The notes under the pieces: generated by a model
What the model was told of the DNA's origin: nothing
Databases searched by the model: none
The model's input: only the letters and a program-made list of their open reading frames with translations
Shown: positions 1-6,972 of the stretch, piece by piece
How the letters are laid out: every line of letters starts with the position of its first letter
Numbering within the stretch: the stretch's first letter is position 1
NCBI RefSeq assembly: GCF_001485415.1
Contig: NZ_BCMQ01000021.1
Coordinates: forward strand, 1 to 59,616
Direction of reading: 5' to 3'
Source: Myroides odoratimimus
GTDB lineage: Bacteria > Bacteroidota > Bacteroidia > Flavobacteriales > Flavobacteriaceae
Length of the DNA stretch: 59,616 bases
Translations under genes and position numbers: made by a program

Positions 1-26
1 AATTACCTTTAGATTTGCTAACTGAG

Positions 27-203
27 AATATGATAATATTGTAGAGAATAAATAAAACAACCTAATCAACAAAGTGAACCAGACGAATTACAAGGATAAC
101 GCCCTAAAATTCGAGTAGGACTTTGTTGATTTTACTAAAGAGTATCAGACTAGTAATTAAGACGTCGAGGTCTAGTATTAAGGTTTAGATGATATTTTAG
201 TAA
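27..203 (+). ncRNA. Putative IS110 bridge RNA
   Basis: Seen in the sequence: a small 5' hairpin (27-31 with 36-40, loop GATA); then a perfect 12-bp stem (AATCAACAAAGT at 64-75 with 120-131) enclosing an inner 6-bp stem (CGAATT 84-89 with 108-113), which leaves an asymmetric internal loop of 8 nt (76-83) and 6 nt (114-119). Immediately after comes a second stem (TTACTAAA 132-139 with 196-203, extended by 142-146 with 191-195) enclosing ACTAG 149-153 with 172-176. Established knowledge: IS110 left ends encode a bridge RNA made of a 5' stem-loop followed by target-binding and donor-binding loops whose internal loops carry the guides. Inference: this region is that RNA. Which loop is which, and the guide matches, could not be determined without the element's true ends. 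Confidence 0.6.
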
Positions 204-227
204 CAGGTTGCCTTAAATAATTATCAT

Positions 228-1223
228 ATGGACAAATTTACACAATTTATCGGAATAGATATTTCCAAAGATTATTTTGATGTAGCTATTTATGTAGATG
301 CTAATTCTTGTAAACACAATCAGTTTGAAAACACTAAAACGGGAGTTGATCAATTTATGAAGTGGATGAAAAGCGAAGGATGTTGTGTAGAGGAAACATT
401 GATATGTATGGAGCATACAGGTATTTATAAAAATATTTTAGTAGATATTTTGCTTTCAAAGAATTGTAATCTATGGGTAGAAATGGCTTATAGAATTATA
501 AGAAGTAGTGGAATACAAAGAGGAAAGAATGACAAGATAGATTCTAAAAGGATAGCATTGTATGCTAAGAAAAATCAAGAAGAAGCGAAGCTCTTTAAAG
601 CATCAAAGGCTGTATTGAATAAGATTCAGGCTCTATTGGGACAGCGAGAGATGAGTATAGCTCATAAGACAGCTATAGAAGTAAGAACCAACGAATTTAA
701 GGGGTTTAATGATGAACTGTACAAGGTTTTGTCTAAAAATGATAAGGCTATTATCAAGGCTTTAGAGAACGCTATAAAGGTGATTGAAGAACAGTTAAAT
801 ACTCTTATTAGAGAAAATCAAGAGGTATCTGAGATATTTGATTGTGTGATTTCTGTAAGAGGTGTTGGAGATATTACAGCGATGTTTTTAATATGTTATA
901 CCAATGCGTTTACATCATTTGAAGACTCTCGACAATTAGCATCTTATTGTGGTGTTGTCCCTTTTGAATATACTTCAGGTAAAAGTGTAAGAGGCAAAGC
1001 TAAAGTACACTTTATGGCTAATAAAAAGCTTAAAAAACTTTTACATCTCTGTGCTTTATCAGCTGTTAGATGGGACCCAGAGATAAGGGCTTATTACGAG
1101 AGGAAAGTTGGAGAAGGTAAGCATAAGATGCTTGTTTTAAACAATGTTAGAAACAAGCTTGTACAGCGTATATGTTCTTGTGTTAGGAATAAAAAAGCTT
1201 ATGAGGTACGACAAGTAGCATAA
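228..1223 (+). CDS. IS110-family DEDD transposase/recombinase
   Basis: This 331-residue protein catalyses bridge-RNA-guided excision and insertion of its element. The N-terminal RuvC-like domain shows the DEDD residues: Asp11 in GIDISK, Glu62 in MEHTG, and Asp102 and Asp105 in KNDKIDSKR. A central helical region follows. The C-terminal Tnp domain has PFEYTSGKSVRGK, in which Ser250 is the likely nucleophile. Length is normal for the family and all key residues are present, so the enzyme looks intact. It lies 24 bp after the putative bridge RNA and no other gene is in the element. The ATG at 228 gives the usual N-terminus. Confidence 0.93.
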   Translation: MDKFTQFIGIDISKDYFDVAIYVDANSCKHNQFENTKTGVDQFMKWMKSEGCCVEETLICMEHTGIYKNILVDILLSKNCNLWVEMAYRIIRSSGIQRGKNDKIDSKRIALYAKKNQEEAKLFKASKAVLNKIQALLGQREMSIAHKTAIEVRTNEFKGFNDELYKVLSKNDKAIIKALENAIKVIEEQLNTLIRENQEVSEIFDCVISVRGVGDITAMFLICYTNAFTSFEDSRQLASYCGVVPFEYTSGKSVRGKAKVHFMANKKLKKLLHLCALSAVRWDPEIRAYYERKVGEGKHKMLVLNNVRNKLVQRICSCVRNKKAYEVRQVA

Positions 1224-1253
1224 ACATCATACATTGAATTAGAAACAAAAATA

Positions 1254-1322
1254 GAGGATAATACGGATATAATCCTCAGGTTAGATATGCCTTGTTTTAT
1301 TGAGTTATTCTCAAAAATAAGG
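1254..1322 (+). other. Two hairpins in the IS110 right non-coding region
   Basis: The first hairpin pairs GAGGAT (1254-1259) with ATCCTC (1272-1277) around a 12-nt loop. The second pairs CCTTGTTTT and TGAG (1290-1304, with a two-base bulge at 1299-1300) with CTCAAAAATAAGG (1310-1322) around a 5-nt loop. They follow the transposase stop by about 30 nt. They could be a right-end structure, a transcription end for the transposase message, or host sequence. There is no clean T-run after the second stem. Confidence 0.4.
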
Positions 1323-1436
1323 TGTAAAATATATTAATAATGATTTGCTTTTATCATAGTAATCGCTTTGTTGACCTGAAAAATAAATGTAAATGAAGCG
1401 TTTTTTATTGAAAAGAATAACTATGAGTTGTAAATA

Positions 1437-1805
1437 TTATTTGGCACTCTCTAGTTTAGCTTTAAGTGATATTTGGATGCTACCTATGAGTTTTAGTAAT
1501 TCTTCAATATCTTTTAATAAACTGTTTTTTTCTTTAGGTGTAAAGTAATCTGTTTCTGCTAAAAGACGTATCCAGTAATGAGTTTCACGAGCTTCTTTGT
1601 AAGCAATAGATAATTTAGAAAGAAAGTCTTTTTCACTTTGCGCACCAATAGTTTCTTCAATGTTAGCACCAATAGAAGTTCCTGAACGAAGTAATTGTTT
1701 GCTTAATATGTATTCCTTCTTTTCGGTAGTTAAATGTTGGTAAACTTTAATTATTCTTACAGCGAATTTAAAACTCTTAATCTGTGTAATATTGTCTTCT
1801 TTCAT
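1437..1805 (-). CDS. Four-helix-bundle protein (S23/Avd-like)
   Basis: This 122-residue helical protein belongs to the four-helix-bundle family first seen encoded in intervening sequences of 23S rRNA and related to Avd of diversity-generating retroelements. Recognisable segments are LLRSGTSIGANIEE (about residues 39-52) and KEARETHYWIRLL (about 70-82). The molecular role of stand-alone copies is not established; nucleic-acid binding is likely. No reverse transcriptase or variable repeat is nearby, so this is not a diversity-generating retroelement. Upstream of its start (1850-1920) lie a 15-bp imperfect inverted repeat and two 14-bp direct repeats that reach the purE stop codon, which suggests a small inserted unit. 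The IS110 element lies on its other side. Confidence 0.85.
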   Translation of the reverse strand: MKEDNITQIKSFKFAVRIIKVYQHLTTEKKEYILSKQLLRSGTSIGANIEETIGAQSEKDFLSKLSIAYKEARETHYWIRLLAETDYFTPKEKNSLLKDIEELLKLIGSIQISLKAKLESAK

Positions 1806-1849
1806 GCTTAATTAAGCTATAGAGGATTGTTTTATTTAAAGTATTACAA

Positions 1850-1920
1850 CGCTCCTCGTGCTAACTGCGATTACCTACGTAATTCGTAATTAGCTCGAAG
1901 AGCGCCGTAATTCGTAATTA
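1850..1920. repeat. Imperfect hairpin plus two 14-bp direct repeats
   Basis: CGCTCCTCGTGCTAA (1850-1864) pairs with TTAGCTCGAAGAGCG (1890-1904) at 13 of 15 positions. GTAATTCGTAATTA occurs at 1879-1892 and again at 1907-1920, 28 bp apart start to start. The second copy contains the purE stop codon (complement of 1918-1920). The hairpin could end purKE transcription. The repeats sit between purE and the four-helix-bundle gene and look like a dispersed intergenic repeat or the edge of an inserted unit. Confidence 0.65.
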
Positions 1921-2397
1921 TTTAATTGACTCTGCTGCTTTAAGCACCGCTTCTCTTAATCCATTTTTATAGTCTACCATCTTATTGCGAAGGTCCTCGT
2001 TTTGACTACCTAATATCTGTATCGCTAGAAGACCAGCATTTTTAGCACCATTAAGGGCTACTGTAGCTACAGGTACACCACCAGGCATCTGTAAGATAGA
2101 TAGTACACTATCCCATCCGTCGATAGAGTTGCTAGATTTAACAGGCACTCCGATTACAGGAAGTGGAGACATAGAAGCTACCATACCAGGTAAGTGTGCT
2201 GCTCCTCCTGCTCCTGCGATGATCACATTGATACCACGCTTATGAGCATTAGAAGAGAAGTCTACTAGTTTCTCAGGTGTTCTGTGAGCAGATACGATAT
2301 CCACTTCTACCTCTACACCAAATTCTTTAATAATATTGATTGCATCTTGCATTACAGGCATATCAGATGTGCTGCCCATTACTACTGCTATTTTCAT
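1918..2397 (-). CDS. purE: 5-(carboxyamino)imidazole ribonucleotide mutase
   Basis: PurE converts N5-CAIR to CAIR in de novo purine synthesis, in the cytoplasm, using the product of PurK. This 159-residue protein has the class I signatures MGSTSDMPVMQDA at the N-terminus, SAHRTPEKL (about 36-44) and GAGGAAHLPGMVAS (about 61-74), all expected in the octameric enzyme. It follows purK by 5 bp and is surely co-transcribed. Its stop codon lies inside a 14-bp repeat, so the last codons may mark the edge of an insertion. Length and motifs are normal. Confidence 0.97.
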   Translation of the reverse strand: MKIAVVMGSTSDMPVMQDAINIIKEFGVEVEVDIVSAHRTPEKLVDFSSNAHKRGINVIIAGAGGAAHLPGMVASMSPLPVIGVPVKSSNSIDGWDSVLSILQMPGGVPVATVALNGAKNAGLLAIQILGSQNEDLRNKMVDYKNGLREAVLKAAESIK

Positions 2398-2402
2398 AAG
2401 AT

Positions 2403-3557
2403 TTATTTGCTGATTACTTTAATAGTTTCTTTTACTTGCTGAGCTATTTCTCTAGCTTTAACCATATCGCTATTCACGATTGTTACATGTCCCATTTTTC
2501 TAAAAGGACGAGTCTCGCGTTTACCATAGATATGAGGAGTCACACCTTCTATCGCTAAGATATCTTCCATTCCTTCATAGTACACTTGACCCGTATAGCC
2601 TTCAGTACCTACTAAGTTTACCATGATACCAGCCACTTTGCTATCTGTATTCCCTAAAGGCAAATCTAGAATAGCACGGATGTGTTGTTCGAACTGAGAA
2701 GTATAGCTTGCCTCTATAGAGTAGTGTCCAGAGTTATGAGGACGAGGAGCCACTTCATTCACTAGTACATCGTCATCTTGCGTTTGGAACATCTCCACAG
2801 CCAATAAACCTACATGATTAAATTTTTCAGAAACTTGAAGAGCGATAGCTCTTGCCTTATCTGCTACAGCGCTATCGATACGCGCAGGACAAATCACATA
2901 TTCTACTTGGTTAGCCTCTGGGTGGAACTCCATTTCTACTACAGGGTATGTTTTGATTTCTCCAGAAGCAGAACGAGCTACGATAACAGCTAATTCATTT
3001 TTAAAAGGAACCATCACTTCAGCGATACACTCTACATTAGGTAGTGCATCTAAGTCAGTAATCGTGCGAACTACTTTTACTCCATTACCATCATACCCAA
3101 ACTGAGCTGACTTCCATACGAATGGCATCGTTACTTCATTAGCTGTAGCTGCTGTTTTTAGAGCTTCTATATCAGAGAATCTCTTATAAGGAGCAGTTGG
3201 GATATTATGAGTAGTATAGAAATCTTTTTGATTTCCTTTATTTTGGATTAATCGAAGTGTCTTAGGAGAAGGGAATACTTTAAGCCCTTCTTCTTCTAAC
3301 TTATCTAGTGCGTCTAAGTTGACATTTTCTATTTCGATTGTTAAGACATCTACTGTTTTACCAAAGCGATAAACAGTTTCAAAATCCATTAAATCCCCTT
3401 GGAAGAACTGATGTGCTCCATACTGAGAAGGGGCATCTTTACTAGGGTCTAGTACATTGGTAGCGATGTCAAATTTACGAGTGTCATATAGGAGCATTTT
3501 ACCTAATTGACCTCCTCCTAATATTCCCAAACGGAAATCAGTAGAAAAGTAATTCAT
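2403..3557 (-). CDS. purK: 5-(carboxyamino)imidazole ribonucleotide synthase
   Basis: PurK is an ATP-grasp enzyme that makes N5-CAIR from AIR, bicarbonate and ATP. The 384-residue protein starts with the pre-ATP-grasp fold (RLGILGGGQLGKMLLYD, residues about 8-24). The central ATP-grasp domain includes MPFVWKSAQFGYDGNGVKVV, and the C-terminal part contains VNEVAPRPHNSGHYSIEA, which binds metal and AIR. It is first in the purKE operon. A consensus -7 box lies 24 nt upstream of the ATG. The purine salvage genes hpt and xpt are also in this window. Confidence 0.97.
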   Translation of the reverse strand: MNYFSTDFRLGILGGGQLGKMLLYDTRKFDIATNVLDPSKDAPSQYGAHQFFQGDLMDFETVYRFGKTVDVLTIEIENVNLDALDKLEEEGLKVFPSPKTLRLIQNKGNQKDFYTTHNIPTAPYKRFSDIEALKTAATANEVTMPFVWKSAQFGYDGNGVKVVRTITDLDALPNVECIAEVMVPFKNELAVIVARSASGEIKTYPVVEMEFHPEANQVEYVICPARIDSAVADKARAIALQVSEKFNHVGLLAVEMFQTQDDDVLVNEVAPRPHNSGHYSIEASYTSQFEQHIRAILDLPLGNTDSKVAGIMVNLVGTEGYTGQVYYEGMEDILAIEGVTPHIYGKRETRPFRKMGHVTIVNSDMVKAREIAQQVKETIKVISK

Positions 3558-3580
3558 TGTGTAGTTGTATTGTTATTGAG

Positions 3581-3588
3581 CAAAGATA
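3581..3588 (-). promoter_or_regulatory. purKE promoter -7 box
   Basis: The complement reads TATCTTTG, an exact match to the Bacteroidota -7 element TAnnTTTG. It lies 24 nt before the purK ATG. No clear TTTG is seen at the -33 position. Confidence 0.6.
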
Positions 3589-3819
3589 ATTTAAAAATAT
3601 AAAAGAGTAAGTCTAAAATTCACCTCATGCCTAGTTTGGTTTTATATTTAAGGGTAAGATGTAATGAACATTGATTTTGGAAAGTGCTTATTCTATTTAA
3701 AAATGATTTTGAAGAGCTTAGTCTGGTTATCTAGAGTATGTTATTGGATGGAGGTGATATATAATATAGGTGTAAAGATTATAGGGGAAGATGTGTCTTT
3801 TTTACCTTTTTGGGAGAGG

Positions 3820-3863
3820 TGGTCGGCATGTGGTCGGCTAGTGATAGGCATTTGGTCGGCTTA
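3820..3863. repeat. Four 11-bp tandem repeats (TGGTCGGCnnn)
   Basis: Consecutive units are TGGTCGGCATG, TGGTCGGCTAG, TGATAGGCATT and TGGTCGGCTTA. The 8-mer TGGTCGGC is exact in units 1, 2 and 4 (3820, 3831, 3853), and unit 3 differs at two positions. The unit length is about one helical turn, so identical faces line up on one side of the DNA. The array is GC-rich in an otherwise AT-rich spacer. Confidence 0.75.
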
Positions 3864-3889
3864 AAAGTACCGAAAATAGCCTATCACTA
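3839..3889. repeat. 11-bp perfect inverted repeat overlapping the tandem array
   Basis: TAGTGATAGGC (3839-3849) is the exact inverse of GCCTATCACTA (3879-3889), with a 29-nt loop that contains a smaller TCGG/CCGA pairing (3856-3859 with 3870-3873). There is no T-run, so a simple terminator is unlikely. It could be a cruciform, an RNA stem or an operator. Confidence 0.65.
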
Positions 3890-4285
3890 CCCGAGCAGAT
3901 TGATATCACTTACTGATCAAGGTATATATGAATGGAGAATAGAGGAATAGTTCAAAGGGTATGAATGTATTAATGATGGATTGAGATATTTTTTATGTGG
4001 AAGTAAGAGTTTTATCCGCTATATCTAAGTATGACAAGCTATCGTAGAAGAGATAATGAGAGTTTGATAAGAATAGAATTATATTCTCGTAAGAAATAGT
4101 GTGAAAAGTTTTTTAAAGAAGTGTTGTTTGTATAGTTAATAAAGGAGGTTTTTGTGATTAATTTTTAGTTAATATGTTGTTTGTTTGATGATAGTTGTAG
4201 TTTTATGGGGTATTGATTGGTTATTTTTGATTTCAGTATGGAAATGAAATATTAAATAAATATTTTTTAGTTAAAAAAATTAACT

Positions 4286-4293
4286 TATATTTG
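4286..4293 (+). promoter_or_regulatory. -7 box of the candidate small RNA
   Basis: TATATTTG matches TAnnTTTG exactly. No protein start follows it for almost 300 nt, but an intrinsic terminator lies about 125 nt downstream. This suggests a promoter for a short non-coding transcript. The -33 region is T-rich without an exact TTTG. Confidence 0.5.
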
Positions 4294-4297
4294 GTAG

Positions 4298-4445
4298 GTT
4301 ATGAGTTGTGAATTGGCTCATTAAAATTGAAATTACGTTTTAAGTAGTGAAAATAATCTCAACGATAGAACTATAAACTTTGGTTTTAGAGTTAGATTGA
4401 ATTAGTTTGTTTTAGACGTAGCGTGTAATAGCGCTACGTTTTTTG
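4298..4445 (+). ncRNA. Candidate small RNA of about 148 nt
   Basis: The unit runs from a few bases after a consensus -7 box to the end of an intrinsic terminator. Three hairpins are visible: 4301-4307 with 4315-4321 (7 pairs, two of them G-U, 7-nt loop); 4369-4377 with 4385-4393 (AACT and TAAA stems around one mismatch, 7-nt loop); and the terminator stem 4416-4423 with 4432-4439. No open frame of useful length lies inside. It matches no RNA family I recognise and does not close into the long rod of 6S RNA. The exact start is inferred from the -7 box. Confidence 0.5.
4416..4445 (+). terminator. Intrinsic terminator without an upstream gene
   Basis: ACGTAGCG (4416-4423) pairs with CGCTACGT (4432-4439) around an 8-nt loop and is followed by a run of T. 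No plus-strand protein gene precedes it, so it must end some other transcript, most simply the candidate small RNA. Confidence 0.8.
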
Positions 4446-4547
4446 TTTTTAAAAACAAATGGCCAAAAAGTAAATTATTGAGGTTTATTTTTTGGTTATT
4501 TAGGTTAAATCCTTTGCATAGAAACGAATAAACCTGTATTCTTTTTG

Positions 4548-4555
4548 TATATTTG
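4548..4555 (+). promoter_or_regulatory. hpt promoter -7 box
   Basis: TATATTTG matches TAnnTTTG. The TTG at 4553-4555, which is in frame with hpt and could be taken as a start codon, is part of this box. Translation must therefore begin downstream, at the ATG at 4580. Confidence 0.65.
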
Positions 4556-4579
4556 CAAATTACGAACAACTTCGACACA

Positions 4580-5113
4580 ATGGAAATACAAGTATTGGAT
4601 AAAGTGTTTGTTCCTTTTATTTCTAGGGAACAGATTGATACTAGATTGCGTGAAATCGCAGAACAAATAGAAATGGATATGAACGGAGATGTTCCTGTAT
4701 TTATAGGGGTTCTAAACGGTTCGTTTATGGTTATTTCTGATTTGGTGAAGCATTATAAAGGCTCATGTGAAATGAGTTTCGTTAAAATGGCTTCATATAT
4801 AGGAACTCAATCAACTAATCAAGTTAATCAGTTATTAGGACTTGATATAGATGTAACTGATAGAAGAGTAGTTATTATAGAAGATATCGTAGATACTGGG
4901 AATACACTAGTAGCGTTAAAGAAATTATTTGATCAACATAAACCTAGTGAAGTACGTATATGTACACTATGTCTAAAACCAGAGGCGTATACGAAAGATA
5001 TTCATTTAGATTATGTAGCTTTTGAGATTGAGAATAAGTTTATCGTAGGATATGGAATGGACTATGATAAGTACGGTAGAAATATACCAGAGATATACCA
5101 AATTAAAGAATAA
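4580..5113 (+). CDS. hpt: Hypoxanthine phosphoribosyltransferase
   Basis: This enzyme salvages hypoxanthine (and usually guanine) to IMP or GMP using PRPP. From the ATG at 4580 the protein has 177 residues. The PRPP-binding loop VVIIEDIVDTGNTLVAL is clear near the middle, and FIGVLNGSFMVISDL is the upstream phosphate-binding segment. The in-frame TTG at 4553 is rejected because it lies in the promoter box. adk follows after 30 bp and is probably co-transcribed, coupling purine salvage to adenylate balance. Confidence 0.93.
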   Translation: MEIQVLDKVFVPFISREQIDTRLREIAEQIEMDMNGDVPVFIGVLNGSFMVISDLVKHYKGSCEMSFVKMASYIGTQSTNQVNQLLGLDIDVTDRRVVIIEDIVDTGNTLVALKKLFDQHKPSEVRICTLCLKPEAYTKDIHLDYVAFEIENKFIVGYGMDYDKYGRNIPEIYQIKE

Positions 5114-5143
5114 AGATTAGACTAACAGAATAAACAATAAATA

Positions 5144-5719
5144 ATGATTGCAATAGTTTTATTTGGAAAACCAGGTGCTGGGAAAGGTACACAGGCTGAG
5201 TTTTTAAAAGAAAAGTATAATTTAACACATATCTCTACAGGAGATGTATTCCGTTTTAACTTAAAAAACGATACTGAGCTAGGTAAACAAGCTAAAGTAT
5301 ATATGGATCAAGGAGAACTAGTTCCGGACAGTGTTACAATTAATATGTTGGCAGAAGAGGTGAGCAAGAATATGGATAAATCAGGATTCTTATTTGATGG
5401 TTTTCCTCGTACAATCGCTCAAGCTGAAGCACTAGAAAAACTATTGAATGAGAAAGGAATCACTTTTGCAGGAACTGTAGGTTTAGAGGCTGATGATGAT
5501 GTATTAGTAGCACGTATCCTAGAGAGAGGTAAGACTAGTGGTAGAGCTGATGATCAAGATGAGGCTAAGATTCGTACACGTTATACAGAGTATAATGAGA
5601 AGACAGCTCCTCTTATCGCGTTCTACGAAGCAAAAAATAAATTCTACGCTGTAGATGGAATAGGTTCTATCGAAGAAATTACAGGACGTTTAAGCAAAGT
5701 TATAGATACTTTAATATAA
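5144..5719 (+). CDS. adk: Adenylate kinase, short form
   Basis: Adk interconverts ATP plus AMP with two ADP. The 191-residue protein has the P-loop GKPGAGKGTQAEF (residues about 8-20), the NMP-binding region, FDGFPRTIAQAEAL, and the arginine-rich segment RILERGKTSGRADD. It lacks the long LID insertion found in forms of about 214 residues, as is common in Bacteroidota. In many bacteria adk lies between secY and infA; here it sits with hpt, and the secY-infA gap in this window is only 5 bp. Confidence 0.96.
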   Translation: MIAIVLFGKPGAGKGTQAEFLKEKYNLTHISTGDVFRFNLKNDTELGKQAKVYMDQGELVPDSVTINMLAEEVSKNMDKSGFLFDGFPRTIAQAEALEKLLNEKGITFAGTVGLEADDDVLVARILERGKTSGRADDQDEAKIRTRYTEYNEKTAPLIAFYEAKNKFYAVDGIGSIEEITGRLSKVIDTLI

Positions 5720-5748
5720 GGTACTTTATAACATTCGCTAAAAAATAT

Positions 5749-5756
5749 TACATTTG
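5749..5756 (+). promoter_or_regulatory. obg promoter -7 box
   Basis: TACATTTG matches TAnnTTTG and lies between adk and obg, 51 nt before the obg ATG. This suggests that obg has its own promoter. Confidence 0.55.
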
Positions 5757-5807
5757 CCGCCCAATTCCTATTGTATGGTGCAATAAGGACGAAAAAAATT
5801 AAAGGAA

Positions 5808-6809
5808 ATGACTGAAGGGAATTTTGTCGATTACGTAAAGATATATGTAGCTTCTGGTAAGGGAGGTAGAGGATCTACACACTTACACAGAGAAAAATTT
5901 ATTGAAAAAGGTGGGCCTGATGGTGGTGACGGAGGTCGCGGAGGTCACGTATACATAGTCGGAAACGAAGGCTTATGGACTTTATTTCACCTTAAATTTG
6001 CACGTCATATTAAAGCAGGTCACGGTGGTGATGGAGGAAGTTCTAGAAGTACAGGGTCAGATGGTGACGATAGAATTATCGAGGTGCCATTAGGAACTGT
6101 AGTGAAGGACAAAGAGACAGGTGAAGTATTATTCGAAATTACTGAACACGGCGAAAAGAGAATTGTAGCCGAAGGAGGTAAAGGAGGATTAGGTAACTGG
6201 CATTTTAGATCATCTACTAACCAGACTCCTAGATATGCACAACCTGGAATGCCTAGTGAAGAGCTAGATGTTATATTAGAATTAAAAGTATTAGCTGATG
6301 TCGGATTAGTAGGATTCCCTAATGCAGGTAAATCTACATTACTATCTGTACTTACTTCAGCTAAACCAAAGATAGCGGATTATCCGTTTACAACACTGAA
6401 GCCTAACTTAGGTATCGTGTCGTATAGAGATTTTAAATCTTTTGTGATTGCAGATATTCCTGGTATTATCGAAGGAGCTGCAGAAGGGAAAGGTTTAGGT
6501 CATTACTTCTTAAGACATATCGAAAGAAACTCTACTTTATTATTCATGGTACCTGCGGATGCTGATGATATTAAAAAAGAGTATGACATCTTAATAGATG
6601 AGCTAAGAAGATATAATCCAGAAATGCTGGATAAAGATCGTCTTTTAGTAGTTACTAAGTGTGATATGCTAGATGATGAGTTAAAATCTGAATTAAAAGA
6701 ACAGCTAGATGCTGAATTAGATGGAGTACCATATATGTTTATCTCTTCTGTGGCTCAACAAGGGCTAATGGAGTTAAAGGATAAATTATGGGAAATGTTG
6801 AATAAATAA
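5808..6809 (+). CDS. obg: Obg family GTPase
   Basis: Obg/CgtA is an essential GTPase that binds the 50S ribosomal subunit and takes part in its assembly and in stress responses. The 333-residue protein has the glycine-rich Obg domain (about 1-160, with [18 protein letters not shown]). The G domain follows, with [32 protein letters not shown] and [10 protein letters not shown]. The variable C-terminal OCT extension is absent. It has its own likely promoter. A hairpin lies 11 bp after the stop. Confidence 0.97.
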   Translation: MTEGNFVDYVKIYVASGKGGRGSTHLHREKFIEKGGPDGGDGGRGGHVYIVGNEGLWTLFHLKFARHIKAGHGGDGGSSRSTGSDGDDRIIEVPLGTVVKDKETGEVLFEITEHGEKRIVAEGGKGGLGNWHFRSSTNQTPRYAQPGMPSEELDVILELKVLADVGLVGFPNAGKSTLLSVLTSAKPKIADYPFTTLKPNLGIVSYRDFKSFVIADIPGIIEGAAEGKGLGHYFLRHIERNSTLLFMVPADADDIKKEYDILIDELRRYNPEMLDKDRLLVVTKCDMLDDELKSELKEQLDAELDGVPYMFISSVAQQGLMELKDKLWEMLNK

Positions 6810-6819
6810 GATTAAATTA

Positions 6820-6841
6820 AGGGAATTGCCTTTAATTCCCT
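6820..6841 (+). terminator. Hairpin after obg (weak terminator)
   Basis: AGGGAATT (6820-6827) pairs with AATTCCCT (6834-6841) around a 6-nt loop. No strong T-run follows, so it may stabilise the obg message 3' end rather than end transcription fully. Confidence 0.4.
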
Positions 6842-6972
6842 ATTGGCAGGGTGAAGGTGAGAAAAATGTGGATGTTATTTGTTGTTATACGGCAAGTTAT
6901 AAGTTAAAATTTATTTTTTTTGTATATATTTACATCAAACTGAAAATATATATTTAGAGAAATAAACAAAAT

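Larger units (their letters stand above)
1..1330 (+). mobile_element. IS110-family insertion sequence (ends not resolved)
   Basis: The element holds a DEDD transposase gene at 228-1223, a structured left non-coding region of at least 227 nt, and a right non-coding region with two hairpins. IS110 elements lack long terminal inverted repeats and usually make no target duplication, so neither end can be fixed from this sequence alone. The left end may lie before base 1. The right end lies somewhere between the transposase stop at 1223 and the next gene's stop near 1437; 1330 is a nominal limit after the last hairpin. The long structured left end suggests the IS110 rather than the IS1111 subgroup. 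Confidence 0.6.
3558..4547. other. Protein-free intergenic region purK-hpt
   Basis: About 1 kb with no convincing protein gene. It holds the purK promoter, an 11-bp tandem repeat with an overlapping inverted repeat (3820-3889), a candidate small RNA (about 4298-4445) and the start of the hpt promoter region. The one open frame, 3664-3864 on the plus strand (66 codons), ends inside the tandem repeat and has a cysteine- and tryptophan-rich composition typical of chance translation. Confidence 0.6.

Noticed and set aside
8..190. TTTAGAT shared between 8-14 and 184-190, as a possible donor-guide match of the bridge RNA
   Set aside because: A 7-base match in AT-rich sequence is expected by chance, and the same-sense orientation does not fit the pairing expected for a right donor guide.
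213..416. 67-codon minus-strand open frame overlapping the transposase start
   Set aside because: It is the antisense shadow of the transposase gene and bridge RNA edge, with no recognisable product.
1437..1805. Diversity-generating retroelement suggested by the Avd-like gene
   Set aside because: No reverse transcriptase, template repeat or variable repeat is present nearby; only the accessory-like protein is seen.
3664..3864. 66-codon open frame on the plus strand between purK and hpt
   Set aside because: Its C-terminal part is only the translation of the 11-bp tandem repeat (WSACGR, then IWSA), its composition is unlike a normal protein, and it has no promoter or known similarity.
4298..4445. 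6S RNA as the identity of the candidate small RNA
   Set aside because: The 5' and 3' ends are not complementary and no long rod with a central bubble forms.
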